A stretch of DNA of 7,634 nucleotides, taken from the NCBI GenBank assembly GCA_030668025.1, contig DAOUUT010000183.1:1-7634 (forward strand), given 5' to 3'. Position numbers and translations under genes: made by a program. Positions 1 through 6,201 of this stretch are shown here, in pieces; within the stretch, counting starts at the first letter, position 1; the number at the start of each line of letters is the position of its first letter. The notes beneath the pieces are model-generated. The model was given only the letters and a program-made list of their open reading frames with translations. It did not search any database and was not told the DNA's origin. This DNA is from Promethearchaeota archaeon (lineage in GTDB: Archaea; Asgardarchaeota; Lokiarchaeia; Sigynarchaeales; SOKP01).

Positions 1-1260
1 GCAGTTTTTGATCTTTTTATTAGAAAATATCCTAAAAATCGCAATTACTTAATTTTCGCCGGTTTAGAACAAGCGATTTATTACTTACAAAACGCTAGAT
101 TTACTGAAAAGACAATTAATTTCTTGAGACAAAAAGAAGTTTTTAAAAACATCGATTCCAGCTTTTTTGATGATTATTTACCTAACTTCAAGTTTAAATT
201 AGATGTGTGGGCAATGAAAGAAGGTAATTTCTTCTTTCCCCAGGAGCCCATTATGAGAGTTCAAGGGCCTATGTTCCACGCTCAATTAGCAGAAACATAT
301 TTGTTGAATATCATTAATTACCAAACTATTGTGGCCTCTAAAGCGTCTCGAATAAAAACTGTTGCTCTAGATAGGGTTCTTCTTGAATTCGGTACGAGAA
401 GATCTCACAGTCCGCTCGCAGGTGTTTACGCGGCAAGAGCTAGCTATATTGCGGGTTTTAACGGTACGAGTAATGTGATTGCCGACCTCGAGTTGGATAT
501 TAATTCTAGCGGTACAATGGCTCATAGTTTTATTCAGAAATTCGAAACCGAGGAAGAAGCTTTTGATGCTTATTATAACATTTATGGAAAAGATTCAATA
601 TTATTGATAGACACTTACAATACAGAAAAAGCAGCTAAAAAAGCATGCAAGTACGGAAATAATATCCTGGGAGTGAGAATTGATTCAGGAGATCTTATAG
701 AACATTCAAAAAAAGTTCGAAAAATTTTAGATGATAATGGATGCGATAAGGTTATAATCGTTGCCAGTTCTGATTTAAACGAGTATAAGATTAAAAAAAT
801 TATTGATAACAACGCCCCTATTGACGCATTGGGCGTGGGGACTGAGTTAGCAACATCTAGAGACGATCCAACTATTGCAGGCGTGTATAAACTAATTGAA
901 TATAATGGTCAACCTAAAATTAAAATAAGCGAAGAAAAATTTACTTACCCGGGAAAGAAGCAAATTTACAGGATTTATAACGAGCTAGGAGTTTTCAAAG
1001 AAGACATTTTAATGTTATACGAAGACGAAGCACCGCCGAATTCAGAGGCTTTATTAACTCCGATAATGGAAAAAGGGAACCTAATTAACAGGATACCTCA
1101 ATTAATGGAAATTCAGAAGTATTATCTAAAGAATATTAAAAACTTACCAGGCGAATACAAAACCTTAGATGAAAATCATGTTTTTAAATTAAAAATTTCT
1201 AAAAAATTAAGAGAGCTGACTAATTCACTAACGAGAAAATATTCTAAATCTTTCAATTAA
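1..1260 (+). CDS. pncB: Nicotinate phosphoribosyltransferase, 5'-truncated by the window edge
   Basis: Joins nicotinate and PRPP to give nicotinate mononucleotide, the first step of NAD salvage (Preiss-Handler route); cytoplasmic. The frame is open from base 1, and its first codons read AVFDLFIRKYPKNRNYLIFAG, a typical N-terminal stretch of this family. The true start therefore lies upstream, probably only some 20-30 residues away; the in-frame TTG at 124 is internal. Counting from base 1, the family motifs occur in order: EFGTRR at 129-134, GTMAHS at 171-176 (His175 matches the histidine phosphorylated in bacterial and yeast enzymes), DTYNT at 204-208, GVRIDSGDL at 224-232, ALGVGT at 276-281 and YPGKKQIYR at 316-324. 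The C-terminal tail is basic. Length is normal for the family and no break is seen. A T-rich stretch follows the stop. Nicotinamide phosphoribosyltransferase is a related family, but the motifs fit nicotinate better. Identification is secure; the promoter lies outside the window. Confidence 0.95.
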   Translation, partial: AVFDLFIRKYPKNRNYLIFAGLEQAIYYLQNARFTEKTINFLRQKEVFKNIDSSFFDDYLPNFKFKLDVWAMKEGNFFFPQEPIMRVQGPMFHAQLAETYLLNIINYQTIVASKASRIKTVALDRVLLEFGTRRSHSPLAGVYAARASYIAGFNGTSNVIADLELDINSSGTMAHSFIQKFETEEEAFDAYYNIYGKDSILLIDTYNTEKAAKKACKYGNNILGVRIDSGDLIEHSKKVRKILDDNGCDKVIIVASSDLNEYKIKKIIDNNAPIDALGVGTELATSRDDPTIAGVYKLIEYNGQPKIKISEEKFTYPGKKQIYRIYNELGVFKEDILMLYEDEAPPNSEALLTPIMEKGNLINRIPQLMEIQKYYLKNIKNLPGEYKTLDENHVFKLKISKKLRELTNSLTRKYSKSFN

Positions 1261-1374
1261 AATATTTTTGTATGAACATGGGGGCTGGTATCAATAACTT
1301 TATATTTATCTAAAAGCCAAATTTCTTAAGAACCTATAAAGAATTTATATTCTATTTCATTTATTTTGAACATA
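1261..1374 (+). promoter_or_regulatory. Gap with pncB end signal and promoter of the crotonase-like gene
   Basis: This 114-bp gap begins with a short T-run (AATATTTTTG, 1261-1270), the kind of weak T-rich termination signal archaea use. A TATA-like box, ATTTATAT at 1343-1350, is centred about 28 bp before the ATG at 1375. That spacing would place the transcription start at or very near the start codon, giving a leaderless mRNA. No Shine-Dalgarno sequence is visible, which agrees. A second TATA-like stretch, TTTATATTT at 1299-1307, could instead give a leader of about 45 nt. The TATA assignment is inference from spacing and composition in AT-rich DNA. Confidence 0.45.
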
Positions 1375-2172
1375 ATGTCTGAAAATAAATTAATAGAATT
1401 AGAAATAGATAAATCTAATAATTTAGCTATTTTGTTCTTAAATCGTCCTACGCAATTTAATGCTTTAAGTTATAAATTAGCCGAAGATTTATACGACGCC
1501 CTCAATGAAATCTCTAATAATAACGTTATTCGCTCCTTGATCATAACTGGAAAAGGAAAAGCTTTTTGTGGTGGTGGGGATTTAATTGAATTCAACGAAG
1601 CAGAAGACCCTAAAGCGTTTCTTTCTAAACTGGTAAGTAAGTTGCACGCTGGATTAAAAATTCTTAAAACTATGAGAGTCCCTTCTATCGCTGCAGTAAA
1701 CGGGCCTTGTTTTGGAGCAGGTTTAGGTCTTGCTTGTTCATGTGATTTGAGAATTTGTTCCGAAAACGCTTCTTTTGGTTCTGCTTTTACAGGAGTTGGT
1801 TTATCACCTGATTCATCTACAACTTATCACTTACCTAAAATTGTTGGTTTAAGTGTAGCAAATGAGATGGTCTTTTTAAATAGAAATCTTAATTCAGAAG
1901 AAGCTTTGAGATTCAATTTAGTTTCTCGCGTTATTAAAACTGAAAAATCGTTATTAGATGAAGTCAAAAAAATTGCTGTAAAATTAAGTAGTGGTCCTCC
2001 TATAGCATTTGCGAACGCGAAAAAATTAATTAATGATTCGTATAGCAATAATTTAGAAAGGCATTTAGATTTTGAAGCTGAAAATATAAAAATAAGTGCT
2101 GGCACAGAAGATTTTAAAGAAGGCGTAAAAGCATTTCTTGAAAAAAGAAAACCAAATTTTCAAGGAAAATAA
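1375..2172 (+). CDS. Enoyl-CoA hydratase/isomerase (crotonase) family protein, probably isomerase-like
   Basis: A 265-residue crotonase-fold protein, the usual length. The ATG at 1375 is preferred over an in-frame TTG nine bases upstream because it is a standard codon and sits about 28 bp after a TATA-like box. Oxyanion-hole segments are visible: AFCGGGDL at 63-70 and the FGAGLGLA loop at 113-120. By hand alignment to rat mitochondrial enoyl-CoA hydratase, catalytic Glu144 is replaced by Gly118 and Glu164 by Phe138, so ordinary water addition looks unlikely. Asp146 in GLSPDS (142-147) sits where PaaG-type isomerases carry their catalytic Asp (GLIPD in PaaG). This suggests double-bond or ring-epoxide isomerase chemistry, or another crotonase activity on an acyl-CoA. 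The substrate cannot be read from sequence. It appears to be transcribed alone, with its own promoter and a hairpin/T-tract downstream. Family call is firm, the isomerase assignment moderate. Confidence 0.9.
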   Translation: MSENKLIELEIDKSNNLAILFLNRPTQFNALSYKLAEDLYDALNEISNNNVIRSLIITGKGKAFCGGGDLIEFNEAEDPKAFLSKLVSKLHAGLKILKTMRVPSIAAVNGPCFGAGLGLACSCDLRICSENASFGSAFTGVGLSPDSSTTYHLPKIVGLSVANEMVFLNRNLNSEEALRFNLVSRVIKTEKSLLDEVKKIAVKLSSGPPIAFANAKKLINDSYSNNLERHLDFEAENIKISAGTEDFKEGVKAFLEKRKPNFQGK

Positions 2173-2221
2173 AGTTGATAAAGTTATACAAAACCTAAAT
2201 TTTGGAATTTCTTAACATTAT

Positions 2222-2292
2222 TTAGAGATTATCGTTAATAAAACGATCGTAGAAAACAAGAAAATGTATTCTTCTATATTTACGATCTCTAA
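2222..2292 (+). other. Possible three-way-junction RNA fold between the crotonase gene and tes
   Basis: Inverted repeats nest here as a closing stem and two hairpins. TTAGAGAT (2222-2229) pairs perfectly with ATCTCTAA (2285-2292). Inside it, ATCGTT (2231-2236) pairs with AACGAT (2242-2247) around a 5-nt loop, and TAGAA (2250-2254) pairs with TTCTA (2272-2276). On the + strand RNA this makes a compact branched fold. It could belong to the 3' end of the crotonase mRNA, to a small RNA, or to a long leader of tes. Single 6-8 bp repeats are expected by chance in DNA this AT-rich, so only the nested layout is suggestive. An alternative 7-bp pair, GATCGTA (2245-2251) with TACGATC (2281-2287), competes with it. 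Confidence 0.25.
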
Positions 2293-2335
2293 TCTTAGTA
2301 TTTGTAATAATATTAAAATTAGGATTTTCTTTTTA
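2291..2335 (+). terminator. Hairpin followed by T-tract, likely terminator of the crotonase gene
   Basis: AATCTTAGT (2291-2299) can pair with ATTAGGATT (2318-2326) in RNA. This gives a 9-bp stem including two G-U pairs and an 18-nt loop. It is followed at once by the U-rich run TTTTCTTTTT that begins inside the stem's last bases. Archaea terminate mainly on T-tracts, so the tract may matter more than the stem. It lies about 120 bp after the crotonase stop and 70 bp before tes. If it instead lies inside a tes leader, it could be an attenuator; the first two bases are shared with the closing stem of the fold just upstream. Confidence 0.4.
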
Positions 2336-2368
2336 TATAAATAAGTTTTCAATATGTTTAATAAGTGA

Positions 2369-2403
2369 TTTAATTAGATCATTTTAAATTGGTGTAAATT
2401 TAA
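2369..2403 (+). promoter_or_regulatory. Probable core promoter and ribosome-binding site of tes
   Basis: A TATA-like TTTAATTA at 2369-2376 is centred about 31 bp before the tes ATG. TTTTAAAT at 2382-2389 is a second candidate but sits close to the start. GGTG at 2391-2394 matches the anti-Shine-Dalgarno end of archaeal 16S rRNA (part of GGAGGTG) and leaves 9 nt to the ATG. If GGTG is used, transcription must start upstream of 2391, favouring a TATA box further upstream. In DNA this AT-rich the TATA assignment is weak; the GGTG is the more specific signal. Confidence 0.35.
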
Positions 2404-4137
2404 ATGTACCATTTAGATGAAACAGATTATTTAAATGAAAAATATTATAGAAAGACTGTCAGCATATGTCCAGAGTGTCTAGAACGGATACCGGCAGTAG
2501 TTCAAGAAGAAGATGACGAGCAAATATATATGTGTAAAACATGCCCTGAACACGGTGATTTCAAGGATCTTATAAGCTCAAGCGCAAAGTATTACAAATG
2601 GACGCACTATCAAAAGAAAGACAAAGATGGAAATGTCGTTTGGCAGTTTGAGAAGGACGGAGAGGCCAATCCAGCAGATTGCTTACCTGAAGATCCAAGA
2701 GGATGTCCTTATAACTGTGGACTTTGCACAGAACATCTATCGACATGCTCTCTGGCTTTAATTGACTTGACTAATCGATGTAATTTCAACTGCAACTTCT
2801 GTTATGCTAACGTGCAGAAATCAGGTTATTTAGTCGAGCCTTCGTTAGAAGAAATCGACAGAATTATGAAACATTTTAGAAGCAAGCCTTTGCCTGCACC
2901 AGCTATAATGTTCACGGGTGGTGAGCCAACAGTTAGAAAAGATTTTCCTGAGATTTGTAAAATGGCTAAAGACCACGGTTTTAAAGAGGTAATCGTTGCT
3001 ACAAACGGCTACGGATTTAGCCGCAAAAAAGGAGGTCTTGAATGGACAAAAAAAGTCTTTGAGATGGGTCTAGATACTCTTTATCTCCAATTTGACGGCA
3101 TAAATGACGCAACCTACGAGAAGACTCGTGGGATAAAAAATTTGATGTCATATAAAATGCGAGTTGTTGAAAATTGCCGAAAAGCTGGTCTATCGTCCAT
3201 TAATTTAGTAGCTACAATTGTTAAGGGAATCACGGACATTGAAGTAGGTAACATAATCCAATTTTCTCTTGATAACATTGATGTTATACGTGGAATTACA
3301 TTCCAACCGGTTTCTTTATGTGGTAGAATTTCGTCAGAAGAGATGCAAGAGTTAAGAATTACAAACGCAGATGTCATCCAAGAAATTGAAAATCAGACCG
3401 GTGGTAAAGTTAGGATGGACGATTCTTGGTATCCATTAACAACTATCGTGGAATTTGGCAGAATTGTCGCATATCTTTCTGATGTGGAACCTGTAGAGTT
3501 CACATGCCACCCAGATTGTGGCTTCGCAACATATTTAGTGGTCGATCCTGACACTAACGAGATGGTTCCAATAATGGACTACTTTGACCCGTTAAAAATA
3601 ATAGACTTTGCTAATCGATTCTGGGAAAAAATGAAGCACAAAGAGAAACAACCCATTAAATTCTTTGAAAACTTGTTAGGAGATGCCGGTAAAACTTTAG
3701 ATAGTGGTTTAGAATTTCTTGACAAAACGCAACTTAGAGCAAGGTTTCTACTTGGGATGCTACAATACACGAAAAAACCTGGCAAACTCATGGAGATGTT
3801 CTCCCGTCTGCTTATGAACGCCGATTGGGAAAGCATTAGTTCGTTCACACATGGTACGCTCTTGCTTTCCAGTATGCACTTCCAGGATGCTTATAACCTG
3901 GATATTGAAAGAACAAAAAGATGTATCGTTCATTTTGGAGTAGCAATGCCGGATGGGACCATTAAAGAGATTCCATTTTGTACTATGAATTCTTTACACC
4001 GGGAGAGCATCGAAAAACAAGTAGCAAAAAATATTACCCAAAAAGTTAGGGAAGAATTCGATACGACCACAGGACAAACAAGAGAAGAGATTCGACAAGA
4101 AGTGGCTCAAAACGGAGGAATAAAAAAGGAGGAATAA
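2404..4137 (+). CDS. tes: Tetraether lipid synthase (radical SAM, MJ0619/Tes family)
   Basis: A 577-residue radical SAM protein. Tes enzymes couple the ends of phytanyl chains of archaeal diether lipids, making macrocyclic archaeol and membrane-spanning tetraethers (GDGT). Visible cysteine sets fit the multi-cluster family layout. A rubredoxin-like N-terminal site is formed by CPEC (22, 25) and CKTC (44, 47). An auxiliary group lies in CPYNCGLC plus Cys115 (101, 105, 108, 115). The radical SAM motif CX3CX2C is at Cys126, 130 and 133 (RCNFNCNFCYA). Further cysteines are at 306, 368, 372, 507 and 526, the last in a family-typical FCTMNSLHR tail. The SAM-binding GGEP motif is at 172-175. Homologues were earlier labelled pterin methyltransferases (MJ0619), so that name may appear in databases. 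The ATG at 2404 gives the usual N-terminus and follows a GGTG ribosome-binding site. The gene ends five bases before the next ATG and carries that gene's ribosome-binding site. Confidence 0.9.
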   Translation: MYHLDETDYLNEKYYRKTVSICPECLERIPAVVQEEDDEQIYMCKTCPEHGDFKDLISSSAKYYKWTHYQKKDKDGNVVWQFEKDGEANPADCLPEDPRGCPYNCGLCTEHLSTCSLALIDLTNRCNFNCNFCYANVQKSGYLVEPSLEEIDRIMKHFRSKPLPAPAIMFTGGEPTVRKDFPEICKMAKDHGFKEVIVATNGYGFSRKKGGLEWTKKVFEMGLDTLYLQFDGINDATYEKTRGIKNLMSYKMRVVENCRKAGLSSINLVATIVKGITDIEVGNIIQFSLDNIDVIRGITFQPVSLCGRISSEEMQELRITNADVIQEIENQTGGKVRMDDSWYPLTTIVEFGRIVAYLSDVEPVEFTCHPDCGFATYLVVDPDTNEMVPIMDYFDPLKIIDFANRFWEKMKHKEKQPIKFFENLLGDAGKTLDSGLEFLDKTQLRARFLLGMLQYTKKPGKLMEMFSRLLMNADWESISSFTHGTLLLSSMHFQDAYNLDIERTKRCIVHFGVAMPDGTIKEIPFCTMNSLHRESIEKQVAKNITQKVREEFDTTTGQTREEIRQEVAQNGGIKKEE

Positions 4138-4141
4138 AAAA
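4114..4141 (+). repeat. Perfect 14-bp tandem duplication spanning the tes stop; second copy supplies a strong ribosome-binding site
   Basis: GGAGGAATAAAAAA occurs twice with no gap (4114-4127 and 4128-4141). Because 14 is not a multiple of three, TAA in the second copy is in the tes frame and ends it (4135-4137), while TAA in the first copy is out of frame. The GGAGG of the second copy (4128-4132) stands 10 nt before the ATG at 4143 and is the only full Shine-Dalgarno sequence noticed at a start in this window. The arrangement strongly suggests translational coupling of tes to the next gene. Confidence 0.8.
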
Positions 4142-4142
4142 G

Positions 4143-4430
4143 ATGGTTGATGAAATTGTTGAAACTAAAGATGGGTTAAAGCTTCGTAAGCTAGTCTCGT
4201 TAAAAACAAATACAGCAAAAGAATATCAAGACGCAATGTTGAATCGAGTTGAATATTTTAAGGAACAAAACCAAAAAAAGAGTCAATTTAATAGCACCGT
4301 TCAAAACACAGTAGTACAAGCTTTGAGTACAATTTTGGATCTAAAACTCCAAGTAGACAAATCGCTTGGAGAAGAGAACTTGAAAAAAGTTCATGATTTT
4401 ATAGATCAAATTTTATTACTAGGCTTATAA
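4143..4430 (+). CDS. Unrecognised 95-residue helical protein coupled to tes
   Basis: I do not recognise this family. The protein is soluble-looking, highly charged and rich in Lys, Glu, Gln and Asn. It has no cysteine or tryptophan, no signal peptide and no membrane span. Residues 24-45 and 52-94 look strongly helical. The C-terminal half (LDLKLQVDK, then NLKKVHDFIDQILLLGL) has hydrophobic residues spaced as in an amphipathic helix or helical hairpin, so a protein-binding or membrane-surface role is possible. The start is well supported by the GGAGG 10 nt upstream, embedded in the 3' end of tes; the gap between genes is only five bases. A T-rich end signal follows the stop. Tight coupling suggests a function with Tes, for example as a subunit, stabiliser or membrane recruiter, but that is inference from position only. 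Conservation of the pair in other genomes would be the key evidence. Confidence 0.8.
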   Translation: MVDEIVETKDGLKLRKLVSLKTNTAKEYQDAMLNRVEYFKEQNQKKSQFNSTVQNTVVQALSTILDLKLQVDKSLGEENLKKVHDFIDQILLLGL

Positions 4431-4505
4431 AAAAAGTTTTATTTTTCAATTTTATTTTTTATATTTTCTTTTAAAACATAAAGATAACATTTTTATCTTA
4501 TTTTA
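4431..4505 (+). terminator. T-rich end region and hairpin after the tes unit
   Basis: The stop is followed by several T-runs (TTTTATTTTT, TTTTATTTTTTATATTTTCTTTT, 4437-4472), a classic archaeal termination context. Further on, AAGATAA (4481-4487) pairs perfectly with TTATCTT (4493-4499) around a 5-nt loop, followed by ATTTTA. The hairpin lies 36 bp before the next start codon, so it could instead be an operator or leader element of the MoaD-like gene. The T-runs are the firmer evidence. Confidence 0.5.
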
Positions 4506-4534
4506 CTTGTTGATTTAATGGGTAAGCTAATAAG

Positions 4535-5044
4535 ATGTCGATTTTGATAAAGCTGTACGGAAATTTGAGGGAAAAAGTAAAAGATGCCGATTTAGAGAAA
4601 GGGTTCCCTATTACGTTAAACATTGAAGGTAATGAGATACATTCTGTCCTTGATATTCTTGACAAATTCAATATTGAAGGAAATGAAATTAGCCATATTT
4701 TCCTAAATGGTCAATATTGTGGGCCTGGGAAAGAAATCAGAGACGGAGATCGGGTGGGTTTGTTCCCTAAGAAAATGGCGTTAATGTTCGTCGAAATACC
4801 CAACCTTAATTCTATTTATGTAACTATTAAGCTCTTTGCAAACTTAAGAAAATACGGCGTTCCTAAATCAGTTATTGAAATTCCTGAAGGAAGTACAATT
4901 AAATCTGTCTTGAAAAAAGTAAAGATTCCTAAAGAGGAAAAGAAATTAATTTTCATGGTTAATGGTTCACCCCGATACGACAGAAATTTAGTTATTAAAG
5001 ATAGAGATACTCTCGCAATTTTTCCTCCTATCGGAGGGGGATAA
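4535..5044 (+). CDS. Tandem MoaD/ThiS-like double beta-grasp protein with C-terminal Gly-Gly
   Basis: A 169-residue protein made of two ubiquitin-fold (MoaD/ThiS-type) domains, at about 2-87 and 94-169. They align to each other: IKLYGNLR with IKLFANLR, then IHSVLDILDKFNI with IKSVLKKVKI, then IFLNG with FMVNG, and IRDGDRVGLFP with IKDRDTLAIFP. The second domain ends FPPIGGG, matching the FPPVAGG-type tail of MoaD whose last Gly is adenylated and thiocarboxylated by an E1-like enzyme. The first continues FPKKMALM and has no diglycine, so it cannot be a sulfur carrier itself and may be structural. Likely roles are sulfur transfer for molybdopterin/tungstopterin or another thio-cofactor, or protein modification as for archaeal SAMPs; no MoaE, E1 or tungsten enzyme is present nearby to decide. 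The ATG is the first after an in-frame TAA 12 nt upstream. No clear Shine-Dalgarno site is seen. Confidence 0.88.
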   Translation: MSILIKLYGNLREKVKDADLEKGFPITLNIEGNEIHSVLDILDKFNIEGNEISHIFLNGQYCGPGKEIRDGDRVGLFPKKMALMFVEIPNLNSIYVTIKLFANLRKYGVPKSVIEIPEGSTIKSVLKKVKIPKEEKKLIFMVNGSPRYDRNLVIKDRDTLAIFPPIGGG

Positions 5045-5075
5045 ATATTTTAAATTAAACTCATTCCACAAATTA

Positions 5076-5084
5076 TTTTTTATA
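5076..5084 (+). promoter_or_regulatory. TATA box of the polyprenol-kinase-like gene
   Basis: TTTTTATAT lies in the 65-bp gap after the MoaD-like gene, with its centre about 29 bp before the ATG at 5110. No Shine-Dalgarno sequence precedes that ATG. The spacing fits a leaderless transcript starting at the start codon, as also seen for the crotonase-like gene. It indicates that this gene has its own promoter rather than depending on read-through from upstream. Confidence 0.45.
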
Positions 5085-5109
5085 TCGATCATTTTTTATT
5101 TAGAATACA

Positions 5110-6201
5110 ATGGTTTTTACTTTAATCACATTACCCATAACGATTTTATTTATTTTAATGGGACTTTGCCAATTATATTACGCCATCAAATTAAAAAGAA
5201 GGTTTCCTAAGGAGCATAATTTTTACAATTCGTTTATCGTTGTTTTATTATGGATTGTTTCAGGAATTATTTACCCCTTTTTTTATATGGAAGACAATGA
5301 ACATGTAAGATTCCATCAGGCGTTTTCCATGAATATTATTTGTATTTATTCTCTTTTATTAATATTTTCTATATTAATATATCAGCATCGTGTCGTGTTA
5401 AAAGATAGACCATACCTCAAACAAAATCGCACGCTCGCAAAATTTCTCGAAAAATACGAATTAACTAACGTAACTAATGTAAAGCAGAATAACAACAAAT
5501 CCTATTCCTTGAGCACCGATTTTCACCGAAAATTGTTTCATTTAATTCCTGCTGGAGTAATAATTATATTATATAATTTTTCGGTTCACATATGGGAGGG
5601 TGTATTGCACGCAGATCAAGTATGGGGCATTACAGGGCATGATTATGGAATGTTTTTAATTTTAACAATTGGTTATGCGGGGGTAATGTTATTTGCTGCT
5701 TTGGATTTTATTCGTTTATCTTATATATTTGAAAATCGGAACGTATATCATCTATTACCAGATTGTCTGTCAAATCTGTTAATAAAGACTTTAAAGCGTA
5801 ATGAAATCTACGAGTTTACTAAAACTGTGATCTTAGTTTTATCTATAGTACCATTACTTTTTCTACCATTTGGAATTTTTGCTGCAGCTGCGTTAATAAC
5901 TAGTATAGGGGACGGATTTGCCTCACTTGTAGGAGTTGCTTTTGGAAAGCACCACTTCCCAAAAAACAGTAATAAAACCATAATTGGGTATGTTGCAGGG
6001 TTTTTAGCTTCGTTTGGTGTAAGTTTATTTGCGTTATTTTTGTTTGAGCCTGATTTATTGCCTTTTAAAGTAATTACAATGTCTTTAAGTGGTGCGACTG
6101 TATTTTTAATAATCGATTTATTAAGTTTAAAGATCGATGATAATATTTTGAATCCAATCTTCTGTGGATTAGTTATGACATTCTTTTACATTATTTTGTA
6201 G
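5110..6201 (+). CDS. Dolichol kinase/phytol kinase/Dgk1-family membrane protein
   Basis: A 363-residue integral membrane protein with about ten predicted spans (roughly 4-24, 41-60, 71-91, 143-157, 179-199, 236-253, 255-275, 288-311, 320-338 and 346-363). Family marks are FHRKLFHL at 138-145, SIGDGFASLVGVAFGK at 265-280 followed by a Lys-Thr-x2-Gly element (289-293), and DDNILNPIFCG at 343-353. These match the CTP-using lipid-alcohol kinase family of Sec59, VTE5 and Dgk1. The expected reaction is phosphorylation of an isoprenoid alcohol (dolichol, geranylgeraniol or phytol type) or of a diacylglycerol-like lipid; the substrate is not settled by sequence. The N-terminal 130 residues, three spans and a polar linker, precede the conserved core. 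In an archaeon, making or recycling dolichyl phosphate for glycosylation, or salvage of isoprenoids for membrane lipids, are sensible roles. Tes lies two genes upstream. Confidence 0.85.
   Translation: MVFTLITLPITILFILMGLCQLYYAIKLKRRFPKEHNFYNSFIVVLLWIVSGIIYPFFYMEDNEHVRFHQAFSMNIICIYSLLLIFSILIYQHRVVLKDRPYLKQNRTLAKFLEKYELTNVTNVKQNNNKSYSLSTDFHRKLFHLIPAGVIIILYNFSVHIWEGVLHADQVWGITGHDYGMFLILTIGYAGVMLFAALDFIRLSYIFENRNVYHLLPDCLSNLLIKTLKRNEIYEFTKTVILVLSIVPLLFLPFGIFAAAALITSIGDGFASLVGVAFGKHHFPKNSNKTIIGYVAGFLASFGVSLFALFLFEPDLLPFKVITMSLSGATVFLIIDLLSLKIDDNILNPIFCGLVMTFFYIIL

Noticed and set aside
124..126. TTG as start codon of the nicotinate phosphoribosyltransferase
   Set aside because: The same frame is open back to base 1 and encodes conserved family sequence, so the gene enters the window from upstream.
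615..812. Minus-strand open frame within the phosphoribosyltransferase gene
   Set aside because: It lies wholly opposite conserved coding sequence and its product resembles no family I know; a shadow frame.
1279..1288. Locally GC-rich patch (TGGGGGCTGG) in the gap after pncB
   Set aside because: Too short, with no inverted partner or recognisable motif; probably no more than local composition.
1366..1368. TTG as start of the crotonase-family gene
   Set aside because: An ATG nine bases downstream in the same frame fits the family N-terminus and the TATA spacing better.
1827..2105. Minus-strand open frame within the crotonase gene
   Set aside because: Shadow of a well-supported gene, with no start signal and no recognisable motifs.
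3114..3848. Two minus-strand open frames within tes
   Set aside because: Both are antisense to conserved Tes coding sequence and have no family features.
2404..4137. Higher GC in tes than in neighbours as a sign of horizontal transfer
   Set aside because: Hand counts of a few 60-base lines gave about 32-48% in tes but also about 25-48% in the flanking genes, so the ranges overlap and no case for transfer can be made.
4518..4534. ATG at 4518 as an alternative start or a tiny leader peptide before the MoaD-like gene
   Set aside because: It is out of frame with the MoaD-like gene and stops after a few codons; there is no ribosome-binding site to support it.
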